Shown here: positions 57,798 to 64,000 of the stretch, piece by piece
How positions within the stretch are numbered: the first letter of the stretch is position 1
Layout of the letters: each line of letters begins with the position of its first letter
Origin: Asterella californica
Lineage: Eukaryota > Streptophyta > Marchantiopsida > Marchantiales > Aytoniaceae
DNA: 64,000 bases
Direction of reading: 5' to 3'
Assembly: GCA_036924285.1 (NCBI GenBank)
Contig: JAYKYS010000004.1
Coordinates: 25,328,001 to 25,392,000, forward strand
Notes under the pieces: model-generated
The model's database searches: none
The model's input: only the letters and a program-made list of their open reading frames with translations
Told to the model about the DNA's origin: nothing
Program-made: the position numbers and the translations under genes

Positions 57798-57879
57798 CAT
57801 GCGGAGGCTTAGACCAGGAAGCCCACGATTAAGAGAGATATCGGTCTCCCGCCCCTAGATATGCAGGATGTGGCTGCAT

Positions 57880-58015
57880 ATCTAACATAGACTCCCTTGC
57901 AGGAGGCCAACATGCCGGAATAGGAACCAGAGGCTAGGAGGGATTGATCCTGAGACCACTTCCCTCCTAGGCAGGCGCCCTATCACTGGGATAGCCTTTG
58001 GTTCCGTTCAAGAAG
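57880..58015 (-). repeat. tRNA-derived SINE-like segment in G3
   Basis: On the minus strand GCTATCCCAGTGATAGGGC (57977-57995) has the form of a tRNA D-arm/A-box. GGATCAATCCC (57940-57950) contains a perfect GWTCRANNCC B-box. The anticodon-arm-like part between them is GCCTGCCTAGGAGGGAAG. No acceptor stem is seen, so it is a tRNA relic rather than a tRNA gene. Confidence 0.55.
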
Positions 58016-58352
58016 GGAAAATTTTCTGTACATATGTTTTTCTGAGGAAATTTTCCTGTAAAGTCTTTACTAGCCTTTCCTGCGCTAACTTCTCTATACC
58101 ATTCTGTTTTTAATGAACAAGGAGTCAAAACTATAGTATTTGTGAACACCTACACACTCACGCTATCAGATTCTGAGTTCGAGTCACGAGCCAGAATCGA
58201 CGGATTTCTCTTTTTCACATATTTCTCAGTTTAAAACCCGTACTAACTATTGCTTAAAACACTTTCTGTCAAAACTGGAAGCATGAGGTCACTCCCCTCG
58301 TCGAGCTCTGCATTCTGATGCCCTTCGACCTCTTTCAAGGTGATATTTCAGT

Positions 58353-58762
58353 CTAAGCTAAGGGGCAGCTTGTCAAGCATGGCCCCAGCTTAGCTCCTGC
58401 CCAGCTTGATAAGCTAGGGCGCAGCTTCTCGAACAAATGCTGGTTGAGTGTCTTCTGAAGTTCCGTTTCATCATGTGGAATGTCACGCACTACGACATTC
58501 ACCCCCTCCAAACCTGCACATCCTCCGGTATGTGTCAATTTTTCCACTAGTCCCTATGGTTCTCTAAATTACCATCGTCCTCCTCATCGTCCTCTACGTC
58601 TCCTTTTGATACCAGATCTGCATCTACATTCATCATCTGATCTAACTCCAAAAATTCATCTAGCTCAATGGATTCTCCCCTTCTTCTAAGCAACTTGATA
58701 CGCTTACCAGCAACAGGAAGTCTTAGAGGTGTACCATCGAGCTCCCGTAGAGTAAGTAGCAT
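58353..58762 (-). pseudogene. Integrase C-terminal tail of G3
   Basis: Two minus-strand segments. 58762-58547 reads LRELDGTPLRLPVAGKRIKL and then an acidic tail. 58547-58353 starts MEKLTHTGGCAGLEG. The same order of motifs is seen in the G2 remnant. Function is probably DNA binding by the integrase C-terminus. No chromodomain is visible. Confidence 0.65.
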
Positions 58763-59034
58763 TCTGATGCACTTCTAAGACAACATACGGGCCAAACCAC
58801 CTCCTCGAAAATTTCCGAACCGTAGAGTGTTGATTCTCTAACGTACTGTCATACATCAAAACCCAGTCTCCAGCATGTATGGGCTTCGGTCGGAGCCTAT
58901 GAGTCTTGTGAAACCAGTCCTTGTTCTTGAGATGGACCTTTTTCAGTTTCTTTGAGCTTCTATAAGATCCTCCTCTCTATGTTCCAACTGCCTGATTCGA
59001 AGTGCAAGAAGTTGTACATTATCCATTTCGTCTC

Positions 59035-59637
59035 TCACGGTAAAGTAGCCCATGTAGGAAAGTCCTCCTCTGCCGGCATGATTGGTTTCTGACCCAACAT
59101 TAGTTCAATGGGCATGTACCCAGTAGTAGTGCAGTGAATCGATCTGTCAGCCCATAGAGCAAAAGAGAGCAACCTAGGCCACTGTCTATGCCTACCATTG
59201 CATGCCTTTATCAGAGCTTGAACAATTGACGGATGTCCTCTCTCACTCTTATCAATCCTTTCCAGATTCATAGCAGTAGTGAGTTTGAGTTTCACTCCGT
59301 GTTGGACGAAGAACTCCTTCGCTTCTGTACCACGCAACTCTCCTCTGTCTGCACGCAATCTCTCTATAGATCCGTACCTACAGATAATATCTCCAAGAAC
59401 AAACCTACATATCTCTTCTGTGGTCTTCGTCCTCAGAGCTCGTCCTTCCACAAAGTTGGAGAGGTCTTCTCGAGCCAACACCAAGTATCTCATGTCCCAT
59501 AACCCAGGGGGCATTGCTACCAAATCAAGAACCCATTGAAAATGGATACTAGGCGGATAGGTTGGCACCAGACCATCTCTGTAACGTACCTTTGAATAAA
59601 ATTGACTGTGCAGGCATGAACTTACAAAGTTCACCAC
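59035..59637 (-). pseudogene. Integrase core of G3
   Basis: A 200-codon open segment holding the DDE core: WVLDLVAM (first Asp), LRADRGEL (second Asp) and SERGHPSIVQAL (Glu), then SIHCTTTGYMPIELMLG, the usual gypsy motif after the core. The HHCC zinc finger part is out of frame upstream (near 59700, FHDTLWAGHRG). The catalytic residues themselves are intact. Confidence 0.8.
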
Positions 59638-59691
59638 ATCTTGATAAAGTCCTCTCCATCAGTATCTCTATTTCAACTTTGTGTAGGTAGC

Positions 59692-60156
59692 TCAAGCTCC
59701 TCGATGTCCGGCCCACAAGGTGTCATGAAACTCTTTCATCAACCGTTGCTTGGTCTGCAGATCATCTATAACTCGTAAAAGTGCCCCGTCTCCTCTCTTT
59801 GGACGTTTCCAAAGATACCCATCTCGCAATAAGTAGTCATATGCCTTCCTCCTTACCTCTCTAAACTCTGCATCCCTCAAACGTTCCCGTCTGTTTAAAG
59901 AACTTAGAAAGAATCCAATGTCACGTAACCTTCCTGTGTAGAACTCCTCTTTGAACGGCAGCGGCTCCAAGTTTGTAGTGCGTCGATTAACCTGACACTG
60001 AGCATCCTTTCTCTCTTCCTCCTCAGCTTCTGAAAACATGACATCCTCATCTACAAATCGAGCCCTTGACAACATATCTGCGATCACATTCTCCTTTCCT
60101 TTTATATGTTTCAACTCTGGATTCAAGCTTCTAATATAAGCAATCCAACGTAACAC
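59692..60156 (-). pseudogene. RNase H end and integrase start of G3
   Basis: 154-codon segment beginning LRWIAYIRSLNPELKHIKGK followed by NVIADMLSRA, the usual gypsy end of RNase H. It then runs through a linker to the start of the integrase zinc finger. A frameshift separates it from both neighbours. Confidence 0.75.
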
Positions 60157-60935
60157 GCTATGTCTGACGTGTTACAGTTGGATATCATGCCTAGTAGAGG
60201 TAGACAATCCGTTTCTAGGACTACATGAGCACCAATCAGAAACTCACGGTCTGTCTTCATCGCTGTCATCGCTCCCCACAACTCACGCTTCACCTGGGGA
60301 TAATCTCGTTGCTTGTCCGTCAAGATCCTAGCTCCAAACCTAGAGGTAAGCCGCATACCATCCGCATCATCTTGACCTATCGCCCAACCAATCGCCTTTG
60401 GACTAGTATCTACTGTGACAATGACAGATCTCTCACACCCGTAGTCTACTCTTCTCAGAACAGGTGAAGACTGTAGAGCCTCCTTCAGCCTATTCATAGC
60501 TTCTCGATGGACTGAGGTCCATACAAATCTCTTACCCTTCCTCAATAATGCATACAAAGGATCAGCAACATGAGCATAATGAGGAATGGATAAACGATAA
60601 AATACACAAGCACCTAGAAAACGTCGAACCTCCGTGATATTCCTACAGTCTGCCATCCTAGCTATGGCTTCAACCTTCTCCGGATTTGGTCGTCTTCCAA
60701 AAGCACCACACAAATGTCCAACCACTAAAATCTCAGACACACCAAACTTGGACTTAGCTCCTGACAGGGTGAGATGTACCTCCTCCAAACGAGTTAAGAT
60801 ACGTTCTACATCCCTGATATGATCTACAACAAACCTCCTACATCCATTAGGAAGTATTGCTTCATCCTTGTCTTCAACCGTGCAACCTTTCATAGGAATA
60901 TCATCTAGAAATGGAATGGTACCAATCAGGCACAA
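60123..60935 (-). pseudogene. RT C-terminal part and RNase H of G3
   Basis: 270 codons. The start carries the polymerase active site as FLDD (IPFLDDIPMKG). RT then continues through LTLSGAKSKFGVSE, VEAIARMADCRNITEVRRFLG and ALLRKGKRFVWT. RNase H begins near SVIVTVDTSPKAIGWA. It is out of frame with the RT N-terminal part, which it overlaps by about 34 bases. Confidence 0.8.
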
Positions 60936-61422
60936 ATTCCCTTAGTACCTTATGCATCGCATTCTGCATATGGACCACCGAGTTCGTCGCTCCTTGTGGA
61001 AGAGTACACATCCGCATCAAGCCCAGGGGCGTACGCATAGTAGTTAAATCTCTACTCTCCACAGCCAGCTGGAACTGATCATAACCAGAATATAGATCTC
61101 TTATCGAATAGATAGCTCTCCCTGCAAATGCCTCTGCTACCTCTTCGATCACAGGACCCGTCCCAACGTTACGAATGATTACGTTATTCGCAGGCTGTAG
61201 GTCTTGAATAAAATGCAAAGCTCCTGACTTCTTGTGTGCAGTGAACCACCTACTAGAATATGGCCTCATAGACGGCTCAAGTATCCTCATATGTACCTTC
61301 TCTTTCAACAACTCGATGAGCTTAGGCAACAAAGCACGAGGAACTGGGATCGGTTTCAGGTCCCAAGGCACATGAGGGATTGTGAATATAACCATAGGCG
61401 CTATAACCTTTGGTCCACACAA
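60901..61422 (-). pseudogene. RT N-terminal part of G3
   Basis: 173 codons with VPRALLPKLIELLKEKVHMR, then SGALHFIQDLQPANNVIIRN, IRDLYSGYDQFQL (catalytic Asp) and LPQGATNSV. A frameshift just before the FLDD motif moves the rest into the next segment. Confidence 0.8.
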
Positions 61423-62108
61423 CCTATCTCCTCTGCTGAAAAAGAGAATGCTTTACCATGCTTCACTATCATCTGTTCAAACACTGTCTTCTCCACCTCA
61501 GTCAAGAAATCACTCCCTCCTATCTGGAGCTCCTTCAATGTCTCCTCAGTAAATTGGTGCCCTACTCGTCTATGATCACGCAATATAGGTTCAGTCCCCA
61601 CTAACTGTACTTGCTGCTGGGAGTTAGCAGGTAATTGAGCTGCTACCGGTCTTACCTTTCTCATTACAGATTTGTACTTTGCATGGACATCAGTTTCCTG
61701 AAGGAGTGCACACCAACAACTTGCTTCTCTCCCTTCATTATTCTGCATCGGATGAGGAAAGAACTGCACGTATGTAGCAATCTCCTCATATATGCGTCGA
61801 GAGTGGATAGAGATCACCGCCATACTATTTTTCCCTTCTACCAATCTACTCACATTGTCTAACCAACTGACAACTGACTGTACAGACATAAACTCTTCAA
61901 ACAAACCAGAAACCACTTCGTCTTCAGGTAGAACTCCTACACGCCACAACTCTGATATCTGCTTCACCATCCATCTTTTTGTATTTTTCCCCATATCTTC
62001 AACTCTTGTAAATCGACTCCACCCATCTGGCTCAAACATCAGCAATCCAGACTGCCAACTCTGTACACTACATTTGTCTCCAGATCTTTGTACATGTCTC
62101 GCTTCCAA
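61401..62108 (-). pseudogene. Pol N-terminal region of G3
   Basis: 235-codon segment between protease and RT without a catalytic motif. Its end, VKHGKAFSFSAEEIGCVD, is the usual gypsy lead-in to RT. The earlier part (WMVKQISELWRVGVLPEDE) is a helical linker of the kind seen in related elements. Confidence 0.7.
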
Positions 62109-62244
62109 CTCTGACGGGATCTCAACAGTAGGTTCTACACCCCTGTCTTCTCGCTCTACAGGAGTGGACTGCGAAAACCCTTACATCTCTTCGTCTGAGA
62201 ATCTCTAAGGGTTTGTCGGTTTCGCTCATGTCTTGAGCGAACCG

Positions 62245-63507
62245 TCAAAAACTGTAATGAGTATCTGTCATCAGGACTCCGAACCTGGCATAATGAGACC
62301 CATCATTCATCACCTTTGTTTTCATTCGAACAGCGGTGATGTATGGTTGGCCCAGTATGACAGGATAGGAGGCAGACGACTGTACAAAGAAATGTTGATC
62401 AACCTCTACATCTCCAATCCTTACACGCATATTGGGACAAGCTCCGTATAACTCACCTTTTTGATTATTTGCAGCGCGAAGTACCCAACCATGATTCCTT
62501 TCGATTGGTCATTGCCCCTTCTCATACACCTCCTTAGAAATGATGTTGATCTCCGACCCGTGATCCACAAGTGCAGGTACTGGTTCAGAAAGTCCTCCAA
62601 GCCGGACATGCGTCTCTGTTGTCGCTCTTGCCCAGTGCTTCTCCTTAAAATCGCTATCTGCGCTTGACCTATCCTCTTCAAACTCTTCATCTTCATTCTC
62701 AATAACAGCAGGACCAGCAACCCATGCCTCATACTTATCATCTCTGAACTGATCAACACCAATAGCATCTACTGCTCCAACCATCTGACTACTTACTTGT
62801 TCAGTCAATACCTGTCTCTTTCTCTTCATGATGTCTATTATCAACTCATGAAACTCTCTCTTTGTGATACCAAGCACTTCATGAAGAATAAACTCAACTC
62901 TAGCATCCAAAATGCGTTGCTCTAGAACAGCACGCAAGTCTGTTGTTGTTTCGATATCTGCCGCTAACTTGTAAGCTGGAGCTTTCCCCTTCTCCTGTGC
63001 TGTAAACCTCTTTCCTCGTACTCTATCTGTAGCAGTAGTCTCTTGTGGTAAATCCTGTACACCTTCTATAGGATCTATTGCAGGTGGTGGAGCTGTAGAG
63101 GTAGAAGGTATATCCTCTGCAGCAGGAAATCTACCAGCTGGTACAGATGGTGATGGTTCCACTGCTCTCCTCCTCGTAACCCTCCGACGGTCACTGTCCT
63201 CTGGTACTCCTGCATCTAAATCAGAAGCGTCCCGTCTTCTTTTGTCTTCGATCATGGCATCTTGTTCACCACTCGTCTCTAAAAGCGCTCGAATAGAAGT
63301 TGCATCTATTGGGTCTCTCCATCCAGTAGCTCTCCTAATGCTTTTAGCACCTCTCTTCATCATTTCAACCGGAACCTCAACAGCCTACTCAACCATAGTT
63401 GGATTAGAGCGCACCTCAACTCTCCCAGTATATACATCAGCCTCCGCAGAACCCGCAGTCATCGCTGTAGTATTCGCACCAGTAAGTGCTAGAAGAGAAC
63501 TCCTCAT
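62245..63507 (-). pseudogene. Gag-protease of G3
   Basis: The frame opens at an ATG (63507-63505), right at the edge of the LTR-like repeat. It has an in-frame TAG at 63387-63385, then continues MMKRGAKSIRRATGWRDP and on to 62509. The protease active site is PALVDHGSEINIIS, with DHGS where DTG or DSG is usual. The second half of the protease (VRIGDVEVDQHFF, SYPVILGQPYI) is in another frame at 62430-62245. So one stop and one frameshift inactivate it. Confidence 0.75.
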
Positions 63508-64000
63508 CCGAACCTAATAGTGAAATTCAGGCCTCTGAATCTTATTCCTCTCTTTGTCCCAACTGAAACTCTCAGAAAATTTGATCCAGCGTTGATCCAA
63601 AGTCCTGTGTAGCTTTTCAAACGATCTCTCTCAAAAAGTATTACCTCTTGAGAGTAATTTCTCTTCAGAACAGTTTATTAGACAACATCCAAGCTTAAAA
63701 CTCATGCCCCTCTCCCTACGATGATCTCCCAATTCAATCTGTCAGCAATTTGATCTTCCCCCCGCCTCCTAGCTTCTCCTGCGTGTCCTCAACCCCCAAT
63801 CCTTAATCCTCCTCCTTCCGCTTCAGCTCTCTCAGAAAAATCCTTTGTAAACTGTCCCCGATCCCAAGCCGCCGCAGGTATTTAACCTAAAAGTTAAGGC
63901 CCCAGCTTAGGCTGCCCCCTGCTGTCCTTATGCGTACAGAGCTTTATTTACAAAGTTGGCCCCTTTTTAATACAAGTTTCACAGTTGTCTCCACAAACTC
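63507..64000 (-). repeat. LTR-like direct repeat of G3, right copy (cut by the window end)
   Basis: Partner of 56994-57546. Its left edge coincides with the gag ATG, so no primer site or leader separates repeat and gag. An inner part of this LTR and the leader have probably been deleted. Confidence 0.7.

Larger units (their letters stand above)
56994..64000 (-). mobile_element. Frameshifted Ty3/gypsy element G3, runs off the window
   Basis: On the minus strand: LTR-like repeat (64000-63507), gag-protease (63507-62245), linker (62224-61401), RT (61422-60800), RNase H (60500-60100), integrase (59700-58353), a tRNA-like insertion (58015-57880), and the second LTR-like repeat (57546-56994). The order is that of Ty3/gypsy. 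Several frameshifts and one stop make it inactive. The right repeat continues past the window. Its integrase tail matches the G2 remnant at 407-685, so both belong to one family. Confidence 0.85.

Noticed and set aside
57880..58015. A functional tRNA gene in G3
   Set aside because: A- and B-box words are good, but no matching acceptor stem or complete anticodon arm was found.
1..64000. CRISPR arrays, bacterial operons or rRNA genes
   Set aside because: Spliced gene structure and retrotransposons show a eukaryotic nuclear sequence. No regularly spaced short repeats of CRISPR type and no rRNA were seen.

Overview
Organism: a eukaryotic nuclear window, most likely from a streptophyte green lineage (charophyte alga or early-diverging land plant). 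The only confidently recognised cellular gene is a roughly 42-exon HEATR1/UTP10 homologue with GT-AG introns. Its presumed promoter carries telo-box, site II and E2F-like words typical of plant ribosome-biogenesis genes. Almost everything else is LTR-type retrotransposon sequence of different ages. The species is an inference and cannot be named from the sequence alone. LAYOUT. 1-3560: minus-strand remnant of a Ty3/gypsy-like element (called G2 here), with Gag joined to integrase and PR-RT-RH lost. 3600-4210: plus-strand coding remnant of unknown kind behind a tRNA-Met-like primer site. 4210-6000: no gene seen. 6005-27490: an old, decayed minus-strand copy of an unusual gypsy element (DMT here) with GACA on both sides. 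It was later split by G2-related fragments and an inverted gag piece (21698-24705), and by a young intact copy of the same family on the plus strand (10534-20503, flanked by AAAC). 27495-30900: no gene recognised. 30930-32105 (minus): a single-exon gene of unknown function. 32106-33382: shared promoter region. 33383-48727 (plus): UTP10/HEATR1. 50282-51840: one LTR, a primer site and a gag remnant of another element. 51845-54660: tRNA-like heads, A-rich tandem arrays and terminal hairpins. 54660-56500: AT-rich, no gene. 56994-64000 (minus): a frameshifted Ty3/gypsy element (G3), related to G2, that runs off the window. THE MAIN SYSTEM. The young DMT element has one continuous reading frame broken by a single UAG. 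The upstream part is Gag, two zinc knuckles, aspartic protease and a DNMT3-type cytosine-C5 methyltransferase. The downstream part is RT, RNase H, DDE integrase and a C-terminal PHD finger. The UAG sits in a TMV-like leaky context (UAG CAG UCA) that the old copy keeps. Its terminal repeats are not ordinary LTRs: the order is A1-internal-B1-2nt-A2-B2. A site just after A1 is complementary to a segment inside A1, as in Tf1-type self-priming, and this pairing covaries between the two copies. A purine tract lies before B1. Judged by primer sites the LTR would be B-gc-A, but the integrated ends are A1-start and B2-end, a circular permutation at a palindromic junction. From memory, methyltransferase capture by retrotransposons has been published for charophytes and dinoflagellates. 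I do not know of a report of the permuted termini, covarying primer, leaky stop and PHD finger together.
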